A stretch of DNA of 64,000 nucleotides from CAYMRL01 sp964398985 (GCA_964398985.1 CAYNOS010000002.1:1-64000), one strand, 5' to 3'. Counted from the first letter of the stretch, positions 35,223 through 44,018 are shown. Numbers and translations: made by a program. Notes: generated from the letters alone by a model not told the origin.

Positions 35223-36083
35223 GTGTACGCGCTAGCTCAGGCCATGCGCGCCATCCGCGGCAACTGGGTCGCGAGCGTCTCGACGATCACGACGATGACG
35301 CTGTCGCTGACGATCCTGGCCGCGTTCAGCCTGCTCAGCCTCAACCTCAACCAGACCCTCGCCAGCCTGCAGGGCGAGCTAGAGGTGTCTGCCTACCTCA
35401 CGCCGGCAGCCAGCCCGGAGCAGCTGACCGCCACCGTGCAAGCATGGCCCGAGGTCGAAAGCGTGCGCTTCGTGTCGAGCGACCAGGCTCTCGCCGGCAT
35501 GGTGGCGAGCCTGCCATCCTTGGAGCGCGCCGCCTCGTTCGTCGAGAACCCTCTGCCGAACACCCTGCACGTCAGGCTCTTCGACCCCGCGATGACCGAC
35601 GCTGTCAGGGTGCGACTCGAGCAACTCCCCGGCGTCGACGAGGTCGACGACTCGAGCGAGGCGGTCGGCACCTTCCTCGCCCTGCAGAACGTGCTCAGGG
35701 TGGGCGGCTCGATACTCGTCGTGATCCTGCTGGGTTCGGCGCTGTTCGCGATCGTCAACTCGATCAGGGCGGCCATCACGGCGCGCAGCGAGGAGATCGA
35801 CGTCATGCGCCTGGTGGGGGCCACGCGCGGCTTCATCCGCTCGCCCTTCCTGCTCGAGGGCCTGATGCTCGGCCTGATCAGCGCCGTGATCGCCCTCGGC
35901 CTGGTGATCCCCGGCTACCAGTTCGCGGTCGCCGACCTCGCCGGGCAGTTCGCGTTCGTGCCGTTCGTTCGTGACAGCGCGAGCCTCGGCTGGGTAGCTG
36001 GGGCCCTGACCTTGTTGGCGTTGCTCGTGGGCTTGGTCGGCAGCGCGATCTCGGTCTCGCAGTTCCTCCGCGAGGACCAGTAG
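35223..36083 (+). CDS. ftsX: Cell-division protein FtsX
   Basis: 286-aa membrane subunit of the FtsEX complex, which relays ATP hydrolysis to periplasmic wall-hydrolase activators at the septum. A short cytosolic start leads to helix 1 (about 20-42). A large extracytoplasmic domain with ELEVSAYLTPAASPEQL and NPLPNTLHVRL follows. Helices 2-4 lie near 165-185, 205-235 and 255-278, with RSEEIDVMRLVGATRGFIRSP between 2 and 3. These are the family hallmarks. The ATPase partner ftsE, usually directly upstream, is replaced by hicdh. The next gene is an EnvC-like activator. Confidence 0.93.
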   Translation: MYALAQAMRAIRGNWVASVSTITTMTLSLTILAAFSLLSLNLNQTLASLQGELEVSAYLTPAASPEQLTATVQAWPEVESVRFVSSDQALAGMVASLPSLERAASFVENPLPNTLHVRLFDPAMTDAVRVRLEQLPGVDEVDDSSEAVGTFLALQNVLRVGGSILVVILLGSALFAIVNSIRAAITARSEEIDVMRLVGATRGFIRSPFLLEGLMLGLISAVIALGLVIPGYQFAVADLAGQFAFVPFVRDSASLGWVAGALTLLALLVGLVGSAISVSQFLREDQ

Positions 36084-36116
36084 CGTTCAAGTTCCGGTGA
36101 TTCGTCGGCCGGTTGC

Positions 36117-36122
36117 TACACT
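36117..36122 (+). promoter_or_regulatory. Leaderless minus-10 box of the EnvC-like gene
   Basis: TACACT ends six bases before the GTG at 36129, giving this gene its own promoter between ftsX and itself. Confidence 0.5.
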
Positions 36123-36128
36123 CGTGCT

Positions 36129-37436
36129 GTGAAGGCCGCTCGCACCCGCCGCTGGCTGCTGTTGTCGCTGACGACACTGGCGGTCGCGTGGCCAACGTTC
36201 GCGCCGGCACAGGTCTCGCTCACCAGCGATCAGTTGCAGAGCCTGGAGCGGGAGATCGGCGACTACCAGGCACTGGTGCGTGAGCGCGAGGCTGAGATCG
36301 CTGCCATCGAGCGGGCGCTTGGCGAGACGGCTGCCGCCCTGCGCCAGCGCCTGTCCGAACGCGACGCGGTCAGCGCCGAGATCATCGAGCGCCGCCGCGA
36401 ACGCGAGCTGGTCGAGGCGAACATCAGAGATCTCGATCAGCAGCGCCAGGCTACCGAGGCGCGCATCGCCGGCCTGCAACGGCGACTCTCGGAGATGCGC
36501 GTGCGGGTGGCGGAGATGCTGGTCAACGTCTACAAGCAGCGCGGCCATCGTCTCGGCACGGCGTTCGCGGGCAGCGAGAGCTTCCACGAGCTGCGGGTAC
36601 GCAACTACTACCTGAGCCTGCTGGCCGAGCAGGACGCGACGATCATGACCGAGCTCGACAGCCTGCTAGCCGAGCTGAACGGCGCACAGCAAGCGCTGGC
36701 CGCACAGCTCGCGGAGTTGTCGGACGCTCAAGCCCAGTTGCTGGCCGCGGAGTCGGAGCTGGCGGCCACGCAAGCGCGTCTCGAGCGGCTGGTGGCCGAC
36801 CTCAACTCGACGGAGCAGGGGCAGCAGGCTCAGCGCCAGGCGCTGCTGACCGAGCAGACGCGGCTGGAACGGAGCCTCGACGATCTCGGGGCGCAGTTCA
36901 CTGCCGAGCTGGAGAGGCTGAGACTCATCGAAGCGCAGGCCAGGGCGGACGCCGAGCAGTTCGCCCAAGACCGCGAACGCCAGTTGGCCGCGCAGCGCGA
37001 AGCGGATCAGGCGCGGCTCAGGATCGACGCTCTCACCGCCCCGGTTCCGCCGTTGACCAGCGGCCTGATCCGCCCGCTCGATGGCGCCGAGCTGCTGACG
37101 CGCTTCGGCGAGGGCAACAACTCGTATCTCGCCATCCGGGCACCCGTCGCCAACGCCGCCGTCAGGGCCGTGGGGCCGGGGCGCGTCGAGGGGCTGACCT
37201 ACCTCGGCGCCAACTTCGGTTACATGGTCGCCATCTATCACGCCGATGGCCTGGTGAGCATCTACGCGAACCTGCGGCAGCCACTGGTTCAGCTGTTCGA
37301 GGTCGTCGAGCAGGGACGCATACTCGGCTACTTGGGGGGCGGGACTTTGACGCGCGGCGACATCCTGCAGTTCTACGCCAAACGCGATTCAGGCTCGGGT
37401 CCTTTCATCGACCCGGCACCGCTGCTCGGCTGGTGA
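36129..37436 (+). CDS. EnvC-like murein hydrolase activator (degenerate LytM)
   Basis: 435-aa exported protein: signal peptide to about residue 28, a long coiled coil (about 32-300), then a C-terminal LytM/M23 fold (about 308-435). The Zn-binding motifs of active M23 peptidases are missing. Where H-x-x-x-D is expected there is SYLAIRAPV, the HxH position reads VSIYANLR, and the HLHFEV-type strand reads ILQFYAKRD. This degenerate state is the hallmark of EnvC and NlpD, which activate amidases without cutting wall themselves. It directly follows ftsX, the known membrane partner of EnvC, and an Amidase_3 gene lies 3.5 kb downstream. Confidence 0.85.
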   Translation: MKAARTRRWLLLSLTTLAVAWPTFAPAQVSLTSDQLQSLEREIGDYQALVREREAEIAAIERALGETAAALRQRLSERDAVSAEIIERRRERELVEANIRDLDQQRQATEARIAGLQRRLSEMRVRVAEMLVNVYKQRGHRLGTAFAGSESFHELRVRNYYLSLLAEQDATIMTELDSLLAELNGAQQALAAQLAELSDAQAQLLAAESELAATQARLERLVADLNSTEQGQQAQRQALLTEQTRLERSLDDLGAQFTAELERLRLIEAQARADAEQFAQDRERQLAAQREADQARLRIDALTAPVPPLTSGLIRPLDGAELLTRFGEGNNSYLAIRAPVANAAVRAVGPGRVEGLTYLGANFGYMVAIYHADGLVSIYANLRQPLVQLFEVVEQGRILGYLGGGTLTRGDILQFYAKRDSGSGPFIDPAPLLGW

Positions 37437-37440
37437 GGGC

Positions 37441-39546
37441 GTGATCTGTCCGGCCTGCGGAGCGGCCAACGCGCCGGGCATGCGCTACTGCGGCATGTGC
37501 GCGAGCCCGTTGGCTCAGCAGCAGGCGGGCCGCGAACGGCGCCGCGTGAGCGTCGTGTTCATCGACCTGGCGGGCTTCAGCACGATGACCAGGGAGCTGG
37601 ATCCGGAAGAGGTTCGCGACCTCGCCGACGAGGTGCTGACGGCGGTCGCCGGCGTGATCGAGGATTTCGACGGCTACGTCGACTCGCTGCACGGCGACGG
37701 GCTGATCGCGCTGTTCGGCGCCCCTCACTCGCATCCCGACGATCCCGAACGCGCGGTGCTGGCGGCGTCGCGCGCGCTCGCCACCATCGCCAGAGTGGGT
37801 CGCAGCCGCGGTCTGGCCCTGACCGGTCGCGCGGGCGTGAATACCGGGGTCGTGATCGCCGGGGCAGTGGGCTCCGGCAAGGTCAGAAGCTACACGGTGA
37901 TGGGCAGCGCGGTGAACCTGGCTGCGCGCCTCGAGGAAGCGGCCGCCCCTGGCGAGGTGTGGGTGGGTCCGGAGACTCAGGAGGCGACCCGGCATCGTCT
38001 CTTGTTCGAGACCACCGGCAAGCTGGATCTGCGCGGATTCCCGGCGATCCAGGAGGCCTACAAGCTGGTGCCCGGCGGCATCCAGAGGGAAGTCGACCCC
38101 TACCTCGACATGCCGTTCGTGGGGCGCTCCGCTGAGTTAGCGCGGCTCGTCGAGTACCTGGAGGACGTCGTCGCCACCAGGCTGCCGCGCGAGCTGTGGG
38201 TAGCCGGGGAGGCGGGCCGCGGGAAGACCAGGCTGCTGCGGGAGTTCACTCGTCGCCTCGGGCCCGACTTCAAGGCGCTGTGGATCGACCACCGGCCGGC
38301 GGATGCGTTCAGGTGGGAGCCTTTGGCTGCGCAGTTGTTCGGGTTCCAGGCGTCCGACGACGAGCACCTGCAGCGCGAGCGTGCCGAGCGCTTCATGGCC
38401 GAGGCGCTGCCCGACGACCACAACTGGCACAGGATCATCCTCGGCAGCCTCGAGCTCGTCCCGACTCAGGTGTGGACCCGCTTGGAGCGTCGCTCCGTAG
38501 ACCGCACGCTGCTGGCGTGGCGCGATCTCTTCGTCTCGCTCACCACCGGCGGCAGAGCCGACGCGGTCATCGTCGTCGTCGAGAGCGAGCCGCGCGACCC
38601 CGACCTCCGGAGCTTCCTCGAGATGCTGCAGGAGACGCAGGCGCCGTTGCTGGTCGTGCGCACCAGCCGCGAGCGAACGCTCCCCGACGACGTCGAGGTG
38701 CTGCACCTGCCACCCTTGACGGCCAGCGAGAGCCTGCAGCTGCTCGACGGGCTCGCCAGCCCCACGCTCAAGGTCGCCGCCGAAGCGCTCGTGAGACAGG
38801 TCGGCGGCGTGCCCGCCTACGTGCTGGAGCTGGGGCGAGCGCTGTCGATCACGCAGGAGGACAGCTTCTCCGGGTCGCTGGCTTCGTTGCTGCAGGCACG
38901 CCTCGACATGGTCGAGCTCAGGCCCCGCAGGCTGCTTGCCAGGGCGGCCCTCGTCGGTGAGCGGTCCTGGGGCGGCTTGCTGCGGGAGCTGGCCACCACC
39001 GCCGAGGCCGGCGAGATCAAGACGCTGGTGGCCGAGAACCTGCTGGTCGAACAGCCTGCCAGCATCATCGCCGGCGAGACCGAGTACAGCTTCCAGAGTG
39101 AGCTGCTGCGCAACGCGGTGCTGCGCATGATTCCGTTCGCGGAGCGCCCCCTGCTGCACCTGCGGGCAGCGACCTGGTTGGAACAGAACGCTCCCCTCGA
39201 GTTCTCGGAGCTGACCGCCGAGCACTTCGAGCGCGGCGGCTCGCCCGATGCCGCCTACGCGCACTTTCTGACCGCCGCCGACCAGGCGGTGGTCAACCGC
39301 GAGTTCAAGCGCGGCTTCGAGCTCTTCGAGCGCGCCACCTCATTGCCGCTACCGGCCGAAGTCCTGGCTGAGGGGTCGCTGGCGTACGCGCAAGCAGCCA
39401 TCGCCGCTGCTCAGCTCGAGCTCGCGCAGGACGTGCTGGAGCGCACGGCCAAGTTGCTCGCCGGTGTGCCCGAGGGTGCCAAGGCCGAGTTGGAGGGGCT
39501 GCACGCCGAACTCGAGCGCGAGATCGGGCAACCTTCGACCGTCTAG
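37441..39546 (+). CDS. Class III adenylate/guanylate cyclase with AAA-type ATPase region
   Basis: 701 aa. A zinc ribbon (C3, C6, C17, C20) opens the protein. The class III cyclase domain (about 35-205) has VVFIDLAGFSTMT with metal Asp42, SLHGDGLIALFGAP with Asp86, and VMGSAVNLAARLEEA. A STAND/AAA-like ATPase region follows from about 225 with FVGRSAEL and Walker A GEAGRGKTRL (K262). A helical TPR-like C-terminus extends past 580. This cyclase-ATPase layout is common in large soluble signalling proteins of many phyla. The product nucleotide cannot be told. The GTG is four bases after the stop of the EnvC-like gene. Confidence 0.85.
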   Translation: MICPACGAANAPGMRYCGMCASPLAQQQAGRERRRVSVVFIDLAGFSTMTRELDPEEVRDLADEVLTAVAGVIEDFDGYVDSLHGDGLIALFGAPHSHPDDPERAVLAASRALATIARVGRSRGLALTGRAGVNTGVVIAGAVGSGKVRSYTVMGSAVNLAARLEEAAAPGEVWVGPETQEATRHRLLFETTGKLDLRGFPAIQEAYKLVPGGIQREVDPYLDMPFVGRSAELARLVEYLEDVVATRLPRELWVAGEAGRGKTRLLREFTRRLGPDFKALWIDHRPADAFRWEPLAAQLFGFQASDDEHLQRERAERFMAEALPDDHNWHRIILGSLELVPTQVWTRLERRSVDRTLLAWRDLFVSLTTGGRADAVIVVVESEPRDPDLRSFLEMLQETQAPLLVVRTSRERTLPDDVEVLHLPPLTASESLQLLDGLASPTLKVAAEALVRQVGGVPAYVLELGRALSITQEDSFSGSLASLLQARLDMVELRPRRLLARAALVGERSWGGLLRELATTAEAGEIKTLVAENLLVEQPASIIAGETEYSFQSELLRNAVLRMIPFAERPLLHLRAATWLEQNAPLEFSELTAEHFERGGSPDAAYAHFLTAADQAVVNREFKRGFELFERATSLPLPAEVLAEGSLAYAQAAIAAAQLELAQDVLERTAKLLAGVPEGAKAELEGLHAELEREIGQPSTV

Positions 39547-40466
39547 GCGGCGTCGCCGGCGTCAGCGGTAGCGTCACCGGCAGAGTCACCGAACACTGCG
39601 AACCACGATCTGAAGCTCGGCTCGATGGCGACCAGACTGCGGGCCAGCTCACCGCGGTCGGCACTCGGCAGCACGCTGGCGAGCTCACGCGCGAACGACC
39701 AGCCCCGCTCGGCTGACACCTCGAGCGCTCGATGGGTGAACACCCCCTGGTACCACAGCATGCGCGGCAGCGGGGTGCGGCCCCGTGGGTACTCGAAACC
39801 GTCGAGCGGCCAACCGGCTGAGAGGCCCGAGGGCGTGCCCTCGGCCACGTCGCGGTTCGCCGCCACCGAGCCGGCGGCAGCGCTCCCGGCAGCCACTTGG
39901 AGGTCGGCCCAACGTCTCAACAGCTCGACGCCCTGCTGCTGGCCGTTGTCCCTGGAGGCCTGCACGAACAGGTAGGTGGCGAGCAACTCGTCGAGCCACC
40001 GCAGGTAGGTCCTCAGACCGGAGACGTTGGCGAAGGCATGACCCCACTCGTGGCCGACCAGCAGGTCGAGGAACTCGTTGAGCGGTCCCGGGGGCAGGAC
40101 GCCGGCATGCCCGGCCCCGAGCAGAGAGGCCTCGAAACGGTGGAGCAGCCTCTCAGGGTAGTCGGCCGCCACGACGACGTTGGCCGTGCCCACCTCGTTG
40201 CGTGTGAACGGCAGCCCGTACGGGTAGGCGCACAGGCGCCGCCAGTCACGGGCGTTGGCGACTACCAACCGCACGCTGCCGGCAGGCTCGAACTCGCGCA
40301 TGGCCGTCTGTTGCAGCCCGGCCAGCCACGCCGACAGCTGTCCCGCCCGGCGCTTGGCTCCGTCGGAGTGGCTGACGCTCAGACCGGGACCGACCTCGAA
40401 CTTGGATGCCAGCTCCTTGAGGTAGACACCGGTCCTGGCGAAGTCGCCCGTCCGTCGCCTGCGCAT
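39543..40466 (-). CDS. Putative zincin metallopeptidase
   Basis: 307-aa protein of no family I recognise, but with a clean HExxH zinc motif in LVGHEWGHAFANV (H139, E140, H143). A candidate third ligand, Glu160, lies in WLDELLATYLF, the gluzincin spacing. There is no signal peptide, so it should be cytosolic. The ATG at 40466 lies seven bases after TAGACT on the minus strand, consistent with a leaderless start; upstream codons in the same frame would run antisense into the YhcB-like gene. It is convergent with the cyclase gene by a four-base overlap. Confidence 0.7.
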   Translation of the reverse strand: MRRRRTGDFARTGVYLKELASKFEVGPGLSVSHSDGAKRRAGQLSAWLAGLQQTAMREFEPAGSVRLVVANARDWRRLCAYPYGLPFTRNEVGTANVVVAADYPERLLHRFEASLLGAGHAGVLPPGPLNEFLDLLVGHEWGHAFANVSGLRTYLRWLDELLATYLFVQASRDNGQQQGVELLRRWADLQVAAGSAAAGSVAANRDVAEGTPSGLSAGWPLDGFEYPRGRTPLPRMLWYQGVFTHRALEVSAERGWSFARELASVLPSADRGELARSLVAIEPSFRSWFAVFGDSAGDATADAGDAA

Positions 40467-40473
40467 GACCGTG

Positions 40474-40479
40474 AGTCTA
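40474..40479 (-). promoter_or_regulatory. Leaderless minus-10 box of the zincin gene
   Basis: TAGACT on the minus strand, seven bases before the ATG at 40466. Confidence 0.5.
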
Positions 40480-40526
40480 GCGCCGTGGGGTGGAGGCGGC
40501 GCAGAGGCGGGTGGCCGCCCTGCCTG

Positions 40527-40532
40527 TATTCT
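40527..40532 (+). promoter_or_regulatory. Minus-10 box of the YhcB-like gene
   Basis: TATTCT ends ten bases before the ATG at 40543. Confidence 0.45.
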
Positions 40533-40542
40533 CTTGGACACG

Positions 40543-40851
40543 ATGGACTCGTGGCTGTGGCTGGCGCTCGGGCTGCTACTCGGCTTCCTGGCAGGGTGGC
40601 TGACGGCGACGGTGTTGCGTCGGCGCAGCGAGAGCGAGAACCGACTGAGGCGCATGCGCCGTGAACTGGACCAGCTGCAGGGGGCCGTGGCCCAGCACTT
40701 CGCGCAGTCAGGAGCGTTGATCACGCGGCTGAGGTCGGACGTCGAGCAGCTCTACATGCACCTCGAGCGCGGGGCGTCGGAGCTCACCACCGAGGATGCT
40801 GTGCAGAGCCGCCTGCGGAACCTCGAGTCGCACGAATCGCACCACGAGTGA
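40543..40851 (+). CDS. YhcB/ZapG-like (DUF1043) small membrane protein
   Basis: 102 aa. A single N-terminal membrane helix (WLWLALGLLLGFLAGWLTA) is followed by a basic patch and an amphipathic coiled coil with QGAVAQHFAQSGALITRL. The middle resembles the DUF1043 core, where a helix is followed by VxxHFxxTAxLL-type sequence. E. coli YhcB is linked to cell division and envelope growth, which fits the neighbouring wall genes. The match is partial, so the role is tentative. The ATG at 40543 is chosen over an upstream in-frame start, because TATTCT sits ten bases before it and the helix then begins at once. Confidence 0.65.
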   Translation: MDSWLWLALGLLLGFLAGWLTATVLRRRSESENRLRRMRRELDQLQGAVAQHFAQSGALITRLRSDVEQLYMHLERGASELTTEDAVQSRLRNLESHESHHE

Positions 40852-40901
40852 GCTCCTTCAGAGAGCGAATTCTCTCATCCGGAACGGTCTGTCTTGCGTG
40901 C

Positions 40902-40907
40902 TAGACT
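40902..40907 (+). promoter_or_regulatory. Minus-10 box of the amidase gene
   Basis: TAGACT ends ten bases before the GTG at 40918. Confidence 0.45.
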
Positions 40908-40917
40908 CGCTCCCGAC

Positions 40918-42477
40918 GTGAAGCGCCTCGCCCTTGTTCTGACGCTGTCGCTTGCGCTGGCGGCCGCCACTGCCCAACAACGGCACAACTACCTCGCCGT
41001 CAACGGCGCGGTGCTGGACGACGCGGGTCCCTACTACTTCATCGCGCAAGGCGACAGCGGCAACGCCTTCGCCAAGGCTTCGGCCCTTGCCGACGCGATG
41101 GGCTTGAGCGTCACGTACGTGGCGAGCCAACGCCAGCTCGTCTTCTCGGACGGCGTTCGCGAGGTCGTCTTCGACGCCACCGCCGACATCACAGCGGGGC
41201 TACCGAAGCGCGAGGGCGCGGTCACCATCGAGCCGCCGCTGCGCGGCACCGCCACGCTCGCCAGCCCTCTGGCGCTGCTCGTCGACGGCACCGCTTACGT
41301 GGCCATCTCGCCGCTGGTGGCGGCCTTCGACGGCATCAGCGATTGGCATCCCGATCGGAACCTCGTCACCGTCGATACCGCCGACAGGCTCGGCTTCTTG
41401 GTGAACGCACCGAGAACCGGCATCACCGACGGCGTGTCGCGGGTCGCCATCGACCTGCCGACGCAGGCGAGCTACGAGGTTGCCGTGGGCGGCCGCACGC
41501 TGATCGTGGCGCTGCCCGGCGCGCGCGCCGAGGAGTTCTCCCGGGCCGTCGACGATCCGAACCTCAACAGCGTGAGGCTTAGTCCCACGACGGGAGCCGC
41601 GCGCCTGGTGATCGAGACCGACTTCGAGCTCGACGCCGCCGGCAGGGGCTTCGCTATCGGCACGCTTCCGAAGGCCGACGGCTTCACCCTCTACCTGGAC
41701 TTCGCCCCGGCGTTGGCCGGCACGGCAGTCCTTGCCTTGCAAGCCGCCACGCCGAGCTCCCAGCCGCAGGCGCTGGCCGCGGTGCCGGAAAGCCGTCGCG
41801 TGGTGGTGCTGGACGCCGGGCACGGCAACCATGACCCCGGCACGGTCTCCTCTCACGCCATCGAGAAGCACGTGGTCCTGTCTGTCACCCTCAGGCTGAA
41901 GGCGCTGCTCGAAGCCAACGGGGTCGAGGTCGTGCTGACCCGCGACCGCGACGAGTTCTTGACCTTGCGGCAGCGCTCGGAGTTCGCGACGCCCGAACGC
42001 AACCTGTTCGTGTCGATCCACGCCAACTCCGCCCCCAACACGAAGGCTTCTGGCATCGAGACCTGGGTGTTCGGCGAACCTCTCGATCCGGCGTTGATCG
42101 ACCGCGCCATCCGCGAGAACGGCGGCGGCGCGGAGGGCATGGCGTTGACCGAAGAGGCGCGCGCGGCCGCCACCGACCTGGCGACCGACATCCTGCGGGA
42201 AGCTCAGCTCAACTACTCCCTGACGCTCGCCGAGACCGTTCAACGGCACATGGTCTCCGCCACGGGAGCCACCGACCGCGGCGTCAGGACCAACCTGTTC
42301 TACGTGATAAGAACGGCGCGCATCCCGGCGGTGCTGGTCGAGTTGGGTTTCGTGTCCAACGCCGAAGAGGGCCGCAAGCTGGCCACCGACGCCTACCAAG
42401 ACACGCTCGCCGCTGCCCTGGCGGACGGGATCATGGAGTTCCTCGACAATGGCGGCGGGATGCTGGCGCGCCGCTAG
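40918..42477 (+). CDS. N-acetylmuramoyl-L-alanine amidase (Amidase_3)
   Basis: 519-aa exported zinc amidase that cuts the bond between MurNAc and the stem peptide. Signal peptide to about residue 20. A copper-amine-oxidase-N-like domain spans about 25-150 and an AMIN-type wall-targeting domain about 155-265. The catalytic domain spans about 293-510, with VVLDAGHGNHDPG (H302), E316 in HAIEKHV, H368 in SIHANS, and E475 in VLVELGFVSN. Such enzymes are activated by EnvC or NlpD; a degenerate LytM protein and FtsX are encoded 4-5 kb upstream. The GTG at 40918 follows TAGACT by ten bases. Confidence 0.92.
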   Translation: MKRLALVLTLSLALAAATAQQRHNYLAVNGAVLDDAGPYYFIAQGDSGNAFAKASALADAMGLSVTYVASQRQLVFSDGVREVVFDATADITAGLPKREGAVTIEPPLRGTATLASPLALLVDGTAYVAISPLVAAFDGISDWHPDRNLVTVDTADRLGFLVNAPRTGITDGVSRVAIDLPTQASYEVAVGGRTLIVALPGARAEEFSRAVDDPNLNSVRLSPTTGAARLVIETDFELDAAGRGFAIGTLPKADGFTLYLDFAPALAGTAVLALQAATPSSQPQALAAVPESRRVVVLDAGHGNHDPGTVSSHAIEKHVVLSVTLRLKALLEANGVEVVLTRDRDEFLTLRQRSEFATPERNLFVSIHANSAPNTKASGIETWVFGEPLDPALIDRAIRENGGGAEGMALTEEARAAATDLATDILREAQLNYSLTLAETVQRHMVSATGATDRGVRTNLFYVIRTARIPAVLVELGFVSNAEEGRKLATDAYQDTLAAALADGIMEFLDNGGGMLARR

Positions 42478-42495
42478 GCACGCATTGGCTGGTGC

Positions 42496-42501
42496 TAGCA
42501 T
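42496..42501 (+). promoter_or_regulatory. Minus-10 box of the Nudix gene
   Basis: TAGCAT ends nine bases before the ATG at 42511; it may drive the Nudix, DUF4388-like and Wzz-rml genes, which follow without a gap. Confidence 0.45.
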
Positions 42502-42510
42502 GGGCGAACG

Positions 42511-43002
42511 ATGCGCCCAGAAGCGACTCCGCCGGCTGCCGCAGAGGCAAGGCCGGCACTCCACATGTCGACGGCGGACCCGAAGGTGAGCGGCGGGGCA
42601 ACCGCCGAGGAGAGAGGCGCCGGCGGGGTCGTGTTCAACCCCGACGGTGACGTCCTGATCCTGCGTCATGCCAGCGGCCACTGGGTGTTCCCGAAGGGCC
42701 ACGTCGAGGTCGGCGAGACCGAGCGTGAGGCCGCTGTGCGCGAAGTGCTCGAGGAAGCCGGCGTGCTGGCCGAGTGCTCGGACGACCGGCGCTGGTACAC
42801 CTCGTACGTGAACCCGCGCGGCAGCCGGCGGCGGATCACCTGGTTCGTGTGCGAGAGCGCTGACAGCGCCGTGCGCCTCGAGGAACGGCTGTTCCGAGAG
42901 GGCGGCTTCTTTCCGCTGGAGCGGGCAGCCGCCATGCTCAGCCACACGGCCGACCGCGAACTGCTGGCTGCCGTCTGCGCCTGGCGGGAAGGACGTCGAT
43001 GA
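42511..43002 (+). CDS. Nudix hydrolase
   Basis: 163-aa cytosolic hydrolase of nucleoside diphosphate-linked compounds. The Nudix box (G-x5-E-x7-R-E-x2-E-E-x-G) is complete at residues 63-85, from GHVEVGETE to VLEEAGV. The lead-in FPKGHVE and the early GAGGVVFNPDGDVL are like those of diadenosine-polyphosphate hydrolases (MutT/Ap4A group). Substrate is not certain. The TGA overlaps the next ATG by four bases, tying it to the DUF4388-like gene. Confidence 0.87.
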   Translation: MRPEATPPAAAEARPALHMSTADPKVSGGATAEERGAGGVVFNPDGDVLILRHASGHWVFPKGHVEVGETEREAAVREVLEEAGVLAECSDDRRWYTSYVNPRGSRRRITWFVCESADSAVRLEERLFREGGFFPLERAAAMLSHTADRELLAAVCAWREGRR

Positions 43003-44018
43003 GCCGCTCCGTCACGGGCAACACCGGCGCCCTGGGCGCCGACGCCGTCCTCGACGCTCTACGCAACCTGCGCTCGAGCGGCACCCTGGTGCTGACGGAC
43101 GGCAGCGGTTCCATGATCCTGCAACTCGCCAAGGGGCAGGTCGAGGCAAGCTACAAGCTCGGCTCCTACCAGCGCATGGAGACGCCGAACCAGGACTTCC
43201 ACCTTCACCCTCATCCGCCGAGCGACGTCCCGCAGCTACCGGCCTTGGCTCCCGAGAGCGGCTCGGCCCTGCTGCGCGCGCTGCCGCGGCTGGCGGCAGG
43301 CAAGCGCCTGATCGTCGGCTCGGTGGAGCTCGGCACCCTGATCGACCGCCTGCATGAACGCTCGTTCACCGGCGTGCTGTCGTTCGAGCGTGAGGGGGAG
43401 GTCGCGGCCGCGGTGCTCTTGGACGGCAGCATCCGCGCGGCGGTCCACGAGAAAGGCGACCGGGTGGTGGGACGCGCCGAGGCTCTGCGGATCCTCCAGA
43501 AGCTGGGACGCGAGGCAAGGTCCGGAACCTTCGAGCTCGAGCAGCTCGACCCGCTCGTCGCGGGTCCTCTGGTGGCGCTCGCCATCGACAGCCGTGCGCC
43601 CGAAGACGCCGAGCCGTTCACCGGAATCGATGTCGACGAGCGCGGCTACCGCTTCGTGCGCAACGGCACCGTCTACCTCTGCGTGCCGAGCCAGCCGCTC
43701 AGCGCCCCGGGCCGCTACGCGCTGCCGCGGGAGACAGCCGCCAAGTTCAGCGAGTTGACGCTGCCGAGCGAACCGCCCGGCTGGGAGGACAAGCGCTACG
43801 CGTTGACCCTACGAGGCAACGACGCGCTCAACCCCATGACCGACCTCAACATGTCTTTCCAGCAGAACCACGGAGACATGGGCCGCCAGGTGCTCGAGAC
43901 GCTGGGAGGCGGGGCCACGTTGGAGCAGGCAGCCCGCAGCCTGTCGCTCGAGTTGTCCGAGCTCAAGCCGTGGCTTGAACGTCTCGAAGGCGACGGGCTG
44001 ATCCGCACTCGTGTCTGA
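42999..44018 (+). CDS. DUF4388-like protein with C-terminal winged helix
   Basis: 339 aa, no signal peptide. Two DUF4388-like halves are visible. The first is LDALRNLRSSGTLVLTDGSG with MILQLAKGQVEASYKLG, and the second is LIDRLHERSFTGVLSFEREG with AAVLLDGSIRAAVHEKGD. The end (ETLGGGATLEQAARSLSLEL, WLERLEGDGLIRTRV) reads as a winged helix-turn-helix. It could bind DNA or act as a signalling adaptor. It lies between a Nudix hydrolase and the Wzz-rml genes; eight bases overlap with Wzz, so it may regulate the glycan locus. That is inference. Confidence 0.6.
   Translation: MSRSVTGNTGALGADAVLDALRNLRSSGTLVLTDGSGSMILQLAKGQVEASYKLGSYQRMETPNQDFHLHPHPPSDVPQLPALAPESGSALLRALPRLAAGKRLIVGSVELGTLIDRLHERSFTGVLSFEREGEVAAAVLLDGSIRAAVHEKGDRVVGRAEALRILQKLGREARSGTFELEQLDPLVAGPLVALAIDSRAPEDAEPFTGIDVDERGYRFVRNGTVYLCVPSQPLSAPGRYALPRETAAKFSELTLPSEPPGWEDKRYALTLRGNDALNPMTDLNMSFQQNHGDMGRQVLETLGGGATLEQAARSLSLELSELKPWLERLEGDGLIRTRV

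Noticed and set aside
36129..37436. Active M23 endopeptidase
   Set aside because: All zinc-ligand motifs of the LytM fold are substituted; activator role preferred.
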